Assembly (NCBI GenBank): GCA_945919465.1
Contig: CAMEJG010000011.1
Span: 1-47,471, forward strand
Length of the DNA: 47,471 nt
Direction: 5' to 3'
Source of the DNA: an uncultured Anaeroplasma sp.
Lineage (GTDB): Bacteria > Bacillota_I > Bacilli_A > Acholeplasmatales > Anaeroplasmataceae
Part shown: piece after piece, positions 8,347-16,509 of the stretch
Position numbering within the stretch: the stretch's first letter is position 1
Layout: the number at the start of each line of letters is the position of its first letter
Translations under genes and position numbers: made by a program
Notes under the pieces: model-generated
What the model saw: only the letters and a program-made list of their open reading frames with translations
The model's database searches: none
Told to the model about the DNA's origin: nothing

Positions 8347-9300
8347 TTATTCACTATGATTTTCTGATAATATCTTTAATATTCTTTCATTATTATATTT
8401 TTTTGCTAAATCTAAAGGAGTGAATCCAAATTCATCCTTTCTAGATACATTTCTAATAACAGCATATTTTTTAATCAAATCATAATTTTCAATAATTATT
8501 GCATAATGAAGTGGATAATTAGTTCGATATAAATAATTTTTATACTTTTCTGATTTCTCATTAATGAATGATGATAAATCATATGTAGGTATTACATCAT
8601 ATATTGTATCTCCAAATGAAGATTTACAATCTAAAACAGCTCCATGCTTCATTAAAGCCTCAATAATAGATTTATTTTGTTTTACTACTGCGTAAAATAT
8701 TGGTGTTTCTCCTCCTTTATTTTTTGCATTTACAAAGGCATGCTTATCAAGTAAATAATTAACAATACTTAAATCTCCTGCCTTAGAGGCAATATGTAGA
8801 GGAGTTTCTCCCATATAATTGGGAACATCTATAATTTTATCATCTATTTCAATCTTATTTAGTAGATCTAAATTTCTACTTCTAATTAATGACATAAATA
8901 CTGTTTCTTCCTTATTATCCATATCATAAAGATTGAAATTAGTTGATTCTAATAATAAATAAATCATTTCTTCTCTACCAAGACTACAAGCTTTGAATAA
9001 AGGAGCTTGTCCATCATTATTTTTAATTGTAACATCAGCACCGTGTCTAATTAGATTCTTTAAAAAGCCCATACGATTATTAATTACGCAATAATGAATT
9101 GGAGTGTCACCATATTTATCCTTAATATTAATATCTATATAATTTTCTAATAATAAATCAAATATTTCCTGATTGTTAAAAATAATAGCATAATGAATTA
9201 AAGACATTCCTCTTTCATTTTTAACATTGATATCTCCACTAGAAAGATATTTTCTTAATTGAGAGATATTATTGGAAAAGACTGCATCAAATGGATTCAT
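8347..9300 (-). CDS. Ankyrin-repeat protein
   Basis: 317 residues made almost wholly of ankyrin repeats of about 33 residues. Signatures include GMSLIHYAIIFNN, GDTPIHYCVINN, GQAPLFKACSLG, GETPLHIASKAGD, GETPIFYAVVKQN and FGFTPLDLAKKYN. No signal peptide or membrane segment, so it is probably cytosolic and binds a protein partner. It has its own ribosome site (GGAG) and follows the HU terminator, so expression depends on read-through or a promoter I cannot identify. Such proteins in free-living bacteria have varied roles; none can be assigned here. Confidence 0.88.
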   Translation of the reverse strand: MNPFDAVFSNNISQLRKYLSSGDINVKNERGMSLIHYAIIFNNQEIFDLLLENYIDINIKDKYGDTPIHYCVINNRMGFLKNLIRHGADVTIKNNDGQAPLFKACSLGREEMIYLLLESTNFNLYDMDNKEETVFMSLIRSRNLDLLNKIEIDDKIIDVPNYMGETPLHIASKAGDLSIVNYLLDKHAFVNAKNKGGETPIFYAVVKQNKSIIEALMKHGAVLDCKSSFGDTIYDVIPTYDLSSFINEKSEKYKNYLYRTNYPLHYAIIIENYDLIKKYAVIRNVSRKDEFGFTPLDLAKKYNNERILKILSENHSE

Positions 9301-9312
9301 ATAATCTCCTTT

Positions 9313-9339
9313 TATAAAAAAAGATAGAGAAATTCTCTA
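9313..9339 (-). terminator. Intrinsic terminator of hup
   Basis: A 7-bp stem TAGAGAA/TTCTCTA with a minimal loop, followed on the minus strand by a run of T residues (TCTTTTTTTAT). The stem overlaps the hup stop codon. Confidence 0.75.
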
Positions 9340-9609
9340 CCTAATATCTTCTTTTAATACTTTACTAGGCTTAAAAGAAATTGATTTCTTTGCTGGAATG
9401 ATAATCTCTTCTCCGGTTTTAGGATTTCTACCATGTCTTTCTGCTTTAGTTTTTAATTCAAAGGTACCAAATCCAGAAATAGCAACCTTTTCACCATTTT
9501 GGATTGCTTCTAAGATTGTAGCAAATACTAAATCAACTGCGGTATCTGCTTCCTTCTTAGTTAATTCTAATTGATCTGCAACTGCAGCAACAATTTCAGA
9601 CTTTTTCAT
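9337..9609 (-). CDS. hup: HU family DNA-binding protein
   Basis: 90 residues with the full HU pattern: MKKSEIVAAVADQLELTKK at the start, ISGFGTFELKTKAERHGRNP with the DNA-binding arm GRNPKTGEEIIIPAKK, and FKPSKVLKE at the end. It is the main nucleoid-compacting protein. Preceded by a GGAGG site and a good promoter at 9642-9670, and followed directly by a terminator, so mainly monocistronic. Confidence 0.96.
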   Translation of the reverse strand: MKKSEIVAAVADQLELTKKEADTAVDLVFATILEAIQNGEKVAISGFGTFELKTKAERHGRNPKTGEEIIIPAKKSISFKPSKVLKEDIR

Positions 9610-9641
9610 ATTTTATTCCTCCAAAGTTATTTTTCGTATTA

Positions 9642-9670
9642 ATTATACCAATTATAAGATTTATTTTCAA
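9642..9670 (-). promoter_or_regulatory. Sigma-A promoter of hup
   Basis: Minus strand: -35 TTGAAA (9665-9670), 17-nt spacer, -10 TATAAT (9642-9647), about 30 bp before the hup ATG with GGAGG between. Confidence 0.82.
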
Positions 9671-9714
9671 TAAAAACATTTATAAAAAGATTTATATATA
9701 AATTAATAAAATAG

Positions 9715-10791
9715 CTACAATCCTAATTTTTTATAATAATCTTTTTTTTCTTTACTAATTTTATTACCTGTAAACAAAAGTTTAAAAGCTTTTTTAGATT
9801 TAAATATTAATAAATAAAATAAATGATGAATAAAACAAATAGGATATAAAAACCAATAACGTCCCATTTTAGGATATAAAGAAATACGATATTGTTTATT
9901 AGTCATAAATAATCTCATCAATGTGTATCTGAATTTATCCTTTTTATTAATGGCTCTATTAGTATCTCTTTCATCACTATCAAACCCATGTATTCCTGAT
10001 TTCACTAAATAATCAATAAAAAATTCAATATCTATTATTTCAATATTATCATATTTTTCATTGGTTAAATAATAAATTACATTCAAAATATTATTATATA
10101 AAATCTCAAGCTTATATTCCTTAATAAAATTATGAATATAATTAAAATCTAATTCATAATTTTTTATCATATAATAAAAATCTAAGACAAATCTAATTCC
10201 ACAACCATTAATTAAATGATTATAAAAATGACATAAGCAATAAATAAAATGATCATTCGGATTAAATTCATACATGAATTTATCTTTATTAATTGCAAGT
10301 GAAAATGGATTTTTAAAATATTTTAAAAAATTTGATTCGGAATCAAACATGCTAAAATGAATTTCAATTTCTAAATTATTTTTATAAAATCCTATATGAT
10401 GCATACAATCAGAAGGATCCTTTTTATATTCATTATCTTCTAATAAAGAGGTTACTTTAGTGATGGTATTTTCCTCAATATAAACATCAATATCTCCTCT
10501 AGTACGTACTACTGGATCAGGATAAATATTACTTAATACCTTTCCTTTAAAATAAATATGAGGTATCTTATTTTCATTTAATATAGCAGTAACTTCATTT
10601 TCTATTTTCTTAAAATTTTCTTGAGTAATTAATGAGGATAAGTAATATTTTTTATAATTATTGTTTTTAGTTACCAAATATAGCATTGGTAATAGAGCTT
10701 GAGCTTTTGCTTTAGAAACTATTGAATCATCATCAAATTTAGTAGTTTCATTATTCAAATATGCTTTTACTAATTTTATAATATCATCCAT
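9715..10791 (-). CDS. Nucleotidyltransferase-like protein of a peptide-modification cassette
   Basis: 358 residues. The segment FKGKVLSNIYPDPVVRTRGD then IDVYI (about residues 81-105) matches the uncharacterised nucleotidyltransferase family (Pfam NTP_transf_5 type): a conserved KG followed by RxRGDID, where D100 and D102 are candidate metal ligands. The C-terminal part is basic with hydrophobic helices. Last gene of the five-gene unit; it starts 2 bp after the ABC gene ends. Homologues accompany kinases in some phosphorylated lasso-peptide clusters (family knowledge), so it may transfer a nucleotide or sugar-type group to a peptide or glycan; that is inference. Confidence 0.8.
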   Translation of the reverse strand: MDDIIKLVKAYLNNETTKFDDDSIVSKAKAQALLPMLYLVTKNNNYKKYYLSSLITQENFKKIENEVTAILNENKIPHIYFKGKVLSNIYPDPVVRTRGDIDVYIEENTITKVTSLLEDNEYKKDPSDCMHHIGFYKNNLEIEIHFSMFDSESNFLKYFKNPFSLAINKDKFMYEFNPNDHFIYCLCHFYNHLINGCGIRFVLDFYYMIKNYELDFNYIHNFIKEYKLEILYNNILNVIYYLTNEKYDNIEIIDIEFFIDYLVKSGIHGFDSDERDTNRAINKKDKFRYTLMRLFMTNKQYRISLYPKMGRYWFLYPICFIHHLFYLLIFKSKKAFKLLFTGNKISKEKKDYYKKLGL

Positions 10792-10793
10792 AA

Positions 10794-12374
10794 TTACTCC
10801 TCTAAAGAAACAATTCTTTTATTATCTATAGTTTTATTTCTATGAGTAACATAAATTATTGTCTTATTTAAATTTTTTAGATTATTAATAATTATATCCT
10901 CATTATTAGAATCTAGAGCACTACTAAATTCATCTAGTAATAATATTTTTGAATCCTTTAATAGGGCTATAGCTATTAATATTCTTTGAATTTGCCCTAA
11001 AGATAGTCCACTTCCTCTTTCTTTAAGTTCTGTTTCTAATCCATTAGGTAATGCCATAATTTCATCATAAATATTGGCAAGCTTTAAAGCTTTAATAGCT
11101 TCATCTTTTGATTTTCCAGTAAGAATATAAATGTTATCTAAAATAGTACCACTAAATATGATATTTTCTTGGGGAACATATCCAAATATAGATCTTGTTT
11201 TTGAATCAAGTTTAATTTTTTCATTATTAGATACTAAATATATACTACCACTATTAGGCTCAATAAAACCTAATAATAGCATCAGTATTGTAGTTTTTCC
11301 TCTTCCTGAGGGACCAGACAATAATACAATGTCGTTCTTTTTTATTTCCATTGAAAAATTATCTAATATTTTATTTTCATTATCATATGAAAAAGAAACA
11401 TTATCAAAGATAATTGATTCAAAATCATCTATTTTCAATGTTTTTTCATTTTCATTCATAGCTAATGCTTCATTTAATCTAGTTAATGAGGTTTTAGATA
11501 AATTATAACTATTTATTAATGAAGAAAAAGATAAAAAAGGATTCTGAATATTTGATAATAATTGAATTAAGGCTAAAACATTACCATAGGTAAGACCTAC
11601 AGTAATAGATAGAGCTCCATAACAAATTGTAAATAGATATAAAATTGTAGTAAAGGCATATAAGCCACTATTAGCGCCATATATTAAATAATTTCTTTTT
11701 CTTTTAGAATCTATTAAATCATCATTTAGTTTTAGAAAATGTTCATTAACATATTCTTTTGAATCATAAGCCTGTATAAGCTTAAGCTGAAGATTAGTTT
11801 CAATAATAAAGCCACTAACCTTACCATCCTTATCTAATACCTTTCTATGAAGCTTACGAGATTTTGAAGAATATATTTTTGCAAAAATAAAGCCTATTAC
11901 TCCGAATATTAATATTAATATTAAATATTTATAATCTATAAATGCTACAATTATTATTGCAAAAAGCATTCTAGATAGTTCTCTTATAAATTGAGGTATT
12001 GTTGTAAGTTGATTTTTTATAACATTAAAGATATCCTGATTAAATAATAATTCTATTTTACCAGTACTATAATTTCTAATTTCATTATATTTTTTATTTA
12101 TTAAATTTATATATAAATATTCTTTATATTCTTTTTCTAATTTTAATGAAAAGCTAGAATATAAGAAATTATATAAAGTTTTCATTATTACTAATCCTAT
12201 TCCCGGTATTAACAATAATAATGTTTCTAATACTAAATTTATGTTTTCTCCTTTTGTATATAATATAGCTTTATCTACTAGGTTAGAGCATAAAACTGGT
12301 ATTAATAGTAAAAATGCTGCCTCAAATATTAAGATTAAACTCAAAATAATAGTATATCTTTTTTTCTTTATCAT
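10794..12374 (-). CDS. ABC exporter, fused membrane and ATPase domains
   Basis: 526 residues: an N-terminal six-helix exporter domain (to about residue 300) and an ATPase domain with Walker A GPSGRGKTT (354-362), signature LSLGQIQR, Walker B ILLLDEFSSALD and H-loop VTHRN. There is no N-terminal C39 peptidase domain, unlike many peptide exporters, so maturation would need another protease; the S26 peptidase gene just upstream overlaps it by 4 bp (ATGA). It likely exports the product of the kinase/PqqD/nucleotidyltransferase cassette. A drug or lipid exporter is the alternative. Confidence 0.9.
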   Translation of the reverse strand: MIKKKRYTIILSLILIFEAAFLLLIPVLCSNLVDKAILYTKGENINLVLETLLLLIPGIGLVIMKTLYNFLYSSFSLKLEKEYKEYLYINLINKKYNEIRNYSTGKIELLFNQDIFNVIKNQLTTIPQFIRELSRMLFAIIIVAFIDYKYLILILIFGVIGFIFAKIYSSKSRKLHRKVLDKDGKVSGFIIETNLQLKLIQAYDSKEYVNEHFLKLNDDLIDSKRKRNYLIYGANSGLYAFTTILYLFTICYGALSITVGLTYGNVLALIQLLSNIQNPFLSFSSLINSYNLSKTSLTRLNEALAMNENEKTLKIDDFESIIFDNVSFSYDNENKILDNFSMEIKKNDIVLLSGPSGRGKTTILMLLLGFIEPNSGSIYLVSNNEKIKLDSKTRSIFGYVPQENIIFSGTILDNIYILTGKSKDEAIKALKLANIYDEIMALPNGLETELKERGSGLSLGQIQRILIAIALLKDSKILLLDEFSSALDSNNEDIIINNLKNLNKTIIYVTHRNKTIDNKRIVSLEE

Positions 12375-12787
12375 TTTAGTTTACTAAATAGAAATCTAAA
12401 TAACTTAAATTTGACAATAAATTTATAAAATTTATAACGTTTTGTATTTAGATTATTTATTTTTTCTTCTCCTTTTTTTGTATATGAAATAACAGCACCT
12501 ACGATATTTTCAAGCTTAACAGCTTTTTCAATTTTAGTTTGATGATCTCCAACTATATCGAACATAGCTTCATATTTGTTTATAATTCTATGTAAAACAA
12601 AAACATCTTCGCTTCTTTTAAATAATACAATATCTCCAATAGAATAATCTTCTTTAGGAACTATTGTTACTGTATCATTAGTATGAAGTAAAGGAATCAT
12701 ACTTGTACCCTTAACCGGAAATGTAAAGCTTTTACCTTCTTCAAATGCTTCAAGCATTAAAGGATAAATAGTTTTAACCTTAATCAT
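12371..12787 (-). CDS. S24/S26-family (signal-peptidase-like) protease
   Basis: 138 residues from the ATG at 12787 (an upstream TTG at 12799 is in frame but unnecessary). The catalytic Ser region is VKGTSMIPLL (Ser29) and the partner region is FVLHRIINK with His66, as in ER-type Ser/His signal peptidases; there is no Lys in the usual position. GDIVLFKR and VGDHQTK complete the fold. No N-terminal membrane anchor, but a basic/hydrophobic tail (FIVKFKLFRFLFSKLK) could touch the membrane. Overlaps the PqqD-like gene by 8 bp and the ABC gene by 4 bp. Probably cleaves a leader or signal of the cassette's substrate (inference). Confidence 0.85.
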   Translation of the reverse strand: MIKVKTIYPLMLEAFEEGKSFTFPVKGTSMIPLLHTNDTVTIVPKEDYSIGDIVLFKRSEDVFVLHRIINKYEAMFDIVGDHQTKIEKAVKLENIVGAVISYTKKGEEKINNLNTKRYKFYKFIVKFKLFRFLFSKLK

Positions 12788-13046
12788 GATATATTCCAAG
12801 TTTCTTTAATTTTTCAATGAATTCTAATACATCATTTTTTAATAATTCTTCTTCAATATCATACTCATTCTTCATTTTGAATATTATTGTTGTCACATCA
12901 TCATTATTTTCTAAGCATTTAAAAATAAATGCACCTGTCTCATTAATGTTTAATATTTTTGAAATATTAACATTTGAACTAGATAGAGGAATAATCATAT
13001 ACTCACCTGCTAGTTCCTTTAGCATAAAATTATTATTTATAGGCAT
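12780..13046 (-). CDS. PqqD-like peptide-binding (RRE) protein
   Basis: 88 residues with the PqqD pattern: LKELAGEYMIIPL, then ILNINETGAFIFKCLE, then MKNEYDIEEE and a C-terminal helix. PqqD domains bind leader peptides in ribosomal peptide biosynthesis and hand the precursor to modifying enzymes. GGAGAG precedes the ATG. Overlaps the kinase gene by 10 bp. No precursor peptide is seen in the cassette, so its ligand is unknown. Confidence 0.87.
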   Translation of the reverse strand: MPINNNFMLKELAGEYMIIPLSSSNVNISKILNINETGAFIFKCLENNDDVTTIIFKMKNEYDIEEELLKNDVLEFIEKLKKLGIYHD

Positions 13047-13855
13047 AATGTTCTCTCCAATTCCTTACATATAGTCTCAAAAGCTTCATACTCCATATTG
13101 CATCCATATAAATAGATAGGGAGTTCTAAAAGCTTATCTATTATTTTATTCCAGGTTTCTTTGTTATTAATTGTTGGTAGTTGTACTTGACCAATTATTC
13201 TTTTCATAGCTTCTACCTTAGATATTTTATTAACAATATTTGTTGGTGATTGATATAAAAATACAATACAATCTAAGGTCGAGGTGATATTGTTATCTAA
13301 CATATGCTTGCCACTCCAACAGGATGGATATAAAACAAGCTTATCATTTTCTATTGCGATAATATTCTTATCATCATTGATTACTAGGGCATCACTATAT
13401 TTTTGCCATAATCGTGAGTGGGTAGATTTTCCTGTGCCACTTTTAGCAGTAAATATAATACCTTTATTTTTATATTTCAATGAGGATCCATGCATTATTA
13501 TAGCATTATGCTTGTTGATTATATAGGCAATAGCATATTGAGATAATAAATATTCTAACTGAAAGCTTGGATTTTTCATAAATAATGATATTTCATTATT
13601 TATATAAATAATCGCTCCTAATATAGTATCATTATCCTTTTGAATTTGAATTATATGATCATCAAATTGATATAAATCATAGAATTTAGTAATAGCATCA
13701 GGTGATTTTCTTGGCATTACAAAATCCATATTAGGATAAGATTTTATTATATATTGATTATCATCTTTAGTTATATATTTATTTAATGATATAAAATCAT
13801 TTAAAAAAAGAAAATCTAGCTTTATAACTATATTATATATTTTTATATTAACCAT
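13037..13855 (-). CDS. HPr kinase-like P-loop kinase
   Basis: 272 residues. The P-loop is AKSGTGKST (137-145), preceded by the HprK-type strand IIMHGSSLKYKNKGIIFT and followed by INDDKNII (about 159-165), as in HprK-related kinases of lasso-peptide and similar clusters. It lacks the N-terminal domain and the long C-terminal signature of true HPr kinase/phosphorylase, so HPr is an unlikely substrate. Phosphorylation of a peptide is the best analogy (PadeK of paeninodin phosphorylates a C-terminal serine). First gene of the unit, with an extended -10 promoter at 13874-13882. Confidence 0.85.
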   Translation of the reverse strand: MVNIKIYNIVIKLDFLFLNDFISLNKYITKDDNQYIIKSYPNMDFVMPRKSPDAITKFYDLYQFDDHIIQIQKDNDTILGAIIYINNEISLFMKNPSFQLEYLLSQYAIAYIINKHNAIIMHGSSLKYKNKGIIFTAKSGTGKSTHSRLWQKYSDALVINDDKNIIAIENDKLVLYPSCWSGKHMLDNNITSTLDCIVFLYQSPTNIVNKISKVEAMKRIIGQVQLPTINNKETWNKIIDKLLELPIYLYGCNMEYEAFETICKELERTLCL

Positions 13856-13873
13856 AACAAAAACCTCGAATAC

Positions 13874-13882
13874 ATTATATCA
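13874..13882 (-). promoter_or_regulatory. Extended -10 promoter of the HprK/PqqD cassette
   Basis: Minus strand TGATATAAT: an extended -10 (TGn, 13880-13882) plus TATAAT (13874-13879), about 18 bp before the kinase ATG. No good -35 is visible. It lies between the terminator of the gene upstream and the cassette, so the five genes form their own unit. Confidence 0.65.
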
Positions 13883-13903
13883 TAATATACTTTACTTTAC
13901 TAT

Positions 13904-13931
13904 AAAAAAAACTGATAGCAAGCTACCAGTT
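13904..13931 (-). terminator. Intrinsic terminator of the Wzz/kinase gene
   Basis: Stem AACTGGTAGC/GCTATCAGTT (10 bp with one G-U), followed on the minus strand by a run of eight T residues. It separates the Wzz/tyrosine-kinase gene from the HprK/PqqD cassette. Confidence 0.85.
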
Positions 13932-13939
13932 TTCTAAAA

Positions 13940-15262
13940 TTAATAATAATAGTATTTTAGATTAGAATTTTTTTCACCCTTAGTAATATTAACTCCAATA
14001 ACATTTTTATCTTTTAATGAATTGATTCCATCTCTTGCAACATTCTTATGAACATAATTCATTGAAACATTATAAATTATTCCATCTGCAAGATTAGCTA
14101 TTATGCTTGAATCAGAACAAGAATAGGTTGGTGGGGTATCAATAATTACATAATCATATTTTTCCTTTAATTCATTAATTAAATCCTTCAATTTAATAGA
14201 TTCTAATAAGGAATTAGGATTATTTACACTCTTTCCAGCTGTTATTACATCTATACCACTATCAGTATGGTGAATTAAGTTTTCTTTTTCAAGATCACCT
14301 GTTAAATAATCAACTATTCCATTTTCTCTTTCTAATTTAAAATATTTATGAACAGTTGGTTTATGTAAATCAAGATCAATAATAATAACCTTTTTTGAAT
14401 TTAGAATCATACATTGAGAAAGATTTACTGTTGTTGTAGTTTTTAGTTCATCTTTTATAGATGAAGTAATCATAATAGCCTTTGATGGCATATCAACATT
14501 ATAATATTTAATATTATTTAATAATCTATTATAAGATTCTAATTCATGAATACCTAATTCTTCTAAATTTGAATTATCTTCATTATTCTTAATCTTTTTA
14601 TCAACAAAATAACCAATAACATGGTTATTTAAAATTTGTTCTACTTCTTCTTTAGTTTTGAATTTATTAGACATAAACTCCTTAATAAATACAACGCATA
14701 CTGCTAATACAAAGCCAATTAAGACTGATACTATTAAATATAGTGTCTTATTTGGAGAAGTATATCTACCAGCTAATGCCTCTCCTGATTGAGAAATACA
14801 GTTTACTGCGAAAAATAATACTCCACCCTCACGAGCCTCAGCTATTACTTGTGCTGCAACATCATTAGCTAGCTTTTGAGATAGCAAAGGATCATCACAG
14901 GTTATACTTATTCTAATAAGTGATGAATTTGTAGCATTTGAAACTGATACCATTCCTGTCAATCTATTTAAAGAAATATCATTTTTTTCAGCAACTGGCT
15001 TTAAAATTGTATTTTCTGTGATAGCATCTAATACTGTATCAACATATCTTAATGAGCTTACAATATCATACTGACTATTTGAAGAGCCAACAGGCACCTG
15101 TACTATGATGCTAGCTGTAGATGAATATTTAGGAGTTGTTAAAGCAAATGTATAAACTGCTCCAATGATTGTAGTCACTAAAACAATTATTGAGATAATT
15201 AATTTATTTTTAAATAATACTCTTCCAATATCCTTTAAAGTAATCGAATTGTTTTCTTCCAT
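13940..15262 (-). CDS. Wzz/BY-kinase fusion with degenerate Walker A
   Basis: 440 residues. A Wzz chain-length domain with two membrane segments (about 19-41 and 172-194) encloses an extracellular loop; a cytoplasmic CpsD-like kinase domain follows. Walker A' (IIIDLDLHKP, about 293-302) and Walker B (YVIIDTPP, 371-378) are intact, but the P-loop reads SSIKDELKTTTT (about 267-278) where the family has PGEGKST, so both glycines are gone. The C-terminus is a tyrosine cluster (LKYYYY), the usual autophosphorylation site. AGGAGG precedes the ATG. No glycosyltransferase genes adjoin it. Follows greA by 18 bp. Confidence 0.85.
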   Translation of the reverse strand: MEENNSITLKDIGRVLFKNKLIISIIVLVTTIIGAVYTFALTTPKYSSTASIIVQVPVGSSNSQYDIVSSLRYVDTVLDAITENTILKPVAEKNDISLNRLTGMVSVSNATNSSLIRISITCDDPLLSQKLANDVAAQVIAEAREGGVLFFAVNCISQSGEALAGRYTSPNKTLYLIVSVLIGFVLAVCVVFIKEFMSNKFKTKEEVEQILNNHVIGYFVDKKIKNNEDNSNLEELGIHELESYNRLLNNIKYYNVDMPSKAIMITSSIKDELKTTTTVNLSQCMILNSKKVIIIDLDLHKPTVHKYFKLERENGIVDYLTGDLEKENLIHHTDSGIDVITAGKSVNNPNSLLESIKLKDLINELKEKYDYVIIDTPPTYSCSDSSIIANLADGIIYNVSMNYVHKNVARDGINSLKDKNVIGVNITKGEKNSNLKYYYY

Positions 15263-15280
15263 AAATCCTCCTAGCTCAAA

Positions 15281-15724
15281 TTATTTTAAGCTTAATAATT
15301 CTAATTCTACATCAATTCCATTTTCAGTAGTCATTATAAACTTTTCTCCTACCCTGTGGCTTAATACTGCCTTTGCAAGAGGTGAATCAGTAGAAATTTT
15401 TCCTAAAAATGGGTCTGATTCACTACCACAAATTTGGAAATCTTTAACAAGATTTTGTTTTATATATTTAACTGTTACATAAGTAATTTCAACAATACGT
15501 GCATTCTTTAATAATTCTTCTATTTCAAGAATACGAGCTTCATTTGAAGACTGTTCTTCTCTAGCTGCTGCATAATCTGCATTTTCAGATAAGTCTCCTT
15601 GTTCACGAGCTTCTTTTATTGCATCTTTTATACGAGTACGATCTTGATTTTTTCTTCTATCAAGTTCTTCTTCTAATTCTCTTTTACCATTTATAGTTAA
15701 TTCAACAGACTTTGTATTTACCAT
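15281..15724 (-). CDS. greA: Transcription elongation factor GreA
   Basis: 147 residues from the ATG at 15724, chosen because GGAGGAAC precedes it (an upstream ATG at 15784 would sit on the promoter). The N-terminal coiled coil holds RIKDAIKEAREQGDLSENAD then YAAAREEQ, the GreA catalytic tip region, and the C-terminal FKBP-like domain ends with LSHRVGEKF. It rescues backtracked RNA polymerase by stimulating transcript cleavage. Expressed from the promoter at 15756-15784. Confidence 0.94.
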   Translation of the reverse strand: MVNTKSVELTINGKRELEEELDRRKNQDRTRIKDAIKEAREQGDLSENADYAAAREEQSSNEARILEIEELLKNARIVEITYVTVKYIKQNLVKDFQICGSESDPFLGKISTDSPLAKAVLSHRVGEKFIMTTENGIDVELELLSLK

Positions 15725-15755
15725 ATAATCGTTCCTCCATAAGTGTTCTTTTAAC

Positions 15756-15784
15756 ATTATACAAGTTTTCATGTCAAAAATCAA
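15756..15784 (-). promoter_or_regulatory. Promoter of greA
   Basis: Minus strand: -35 TTGATT (15779-15784), 17-nt spacer, -10 TATAAT (15756-15761). A perfect TTGACA also occurs between them but is only 10 nt from the -10, so it is not used with it. Confidence 0.75.
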
Positions 15785-15799
15785 GTAGAGATTTTTTAG

Positions 15800-16480
15800 C
15801 TAATATCTATCATTATACTTAATCTTTCTTAATTCATGCTGTATTTTCTTACAATTAGGAAATTTAGATTCTAAAAGATTATAAAAATCATCTTGATGAT
15901 TAGAATAATAAAAATGAGTAAGCTCATGATAGATAACATAATATATAAATATGGGATCATATTTAGCTAATTTTAAAGAAAATATTAGTTTTTTTCTTTT
16001 AGGGATACATTCTCCATAAAAGGTTTTTACATTTTTATATTCTATACAAATTGGAAAATTTATATTCATATCATTTTTTATTTTTTCAATATTATTTTCT
16101 ACAATTTTTTCTAATTCCATTCTATATAATAACATCACTACCTGTGAAATAGTCATATCATTTGTAGAAGGTGAATAGATTATAATTGAATCTGCTAAAA
16201 TTGTATATTTAGGCGTAGGTGATTCTAAAATAACTAATTCATATTTTTTTCCAAACAAATGGATACTATAATCATTTTCATGGTTGATTGGGGTGCTTAT
16301 ATGATTTAATATAAATCTTCTATGTTTTTCAATAGTGCTTATTATATAATCCTTAGCTAAAGGACTCGGCGAATTAAAGGTAACTGTATTGGGAGGAGAT
16401 ACCTTTATTCTAATGTTTTTTAAGCGTCTATTGACTTTTACTAAAATATTTATTTCAATATTATCAATAATATAAACCAT
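15800..16480 (-). CDS. YgjP-like (DUF45) zinc metallopeptidase-family protein
   Basis: 226 residues from the ATG at 16480, which follows AAGGAGA at normal spacing. The C-terminal zinc motif is YHELTHFYYSNHQDDFY (HELTH plus downstream His), typical of the YgjP/DUF45 family of M48-like metal-dependent hydrolases; the beginning (IKVSPPNTVTFNSP) also matches that family. The role in the cell is not established. It is divergent from the small gene at 16510 with only 29 bp between the two ATGs. Confidence 0.83.
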   Translation of the reverse strand: MVYIIDNIEINILVKVNRRLKNIRIKVSPPNTVTFNSPSPLAKDYIISTIEKHRRFILNHISTPINHENDYSIHLFGKKYELVILESPTPKYTILADSIIIYSPSTNDMTISQVVMLLYRMELEKIVENNIEKIKNDMNINFPICIEYKNVKTFYGECIPKRKKLIFSLKLAKYDPIFIYYVIYHELTHFYYSNHQDDFYNLLESKFPNCKKIQHELRKIKYNDRY

Positions 16481-16509
16481 TACTATCTCCTTCCTGAAAG
16501 GAATTATAA

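Noticed and set aside
12817-13526. Plus-strand open frames opposite the PqqD-like and kinase genes
   Set aside because: They are antisense to well-supported genes, have no ribosome sites, and their composition follows the opposite-strand coding sequence.
9715-13855. Complete lasso-peptide biosynthesis cluster
   Set aside because: No asparagine-synthetase-like cyclase, transglutaminase-like peptidase or precursor is present, so only the tailoring and export parts can be claimed.
13856-13939. Search for a precursor peptide gene next to the HprK/PqqD cassette
   Set aside because: The gap holds only the terminator and promoter; no start with a ribosome site and a short open frame was found here or at 9610-9714.
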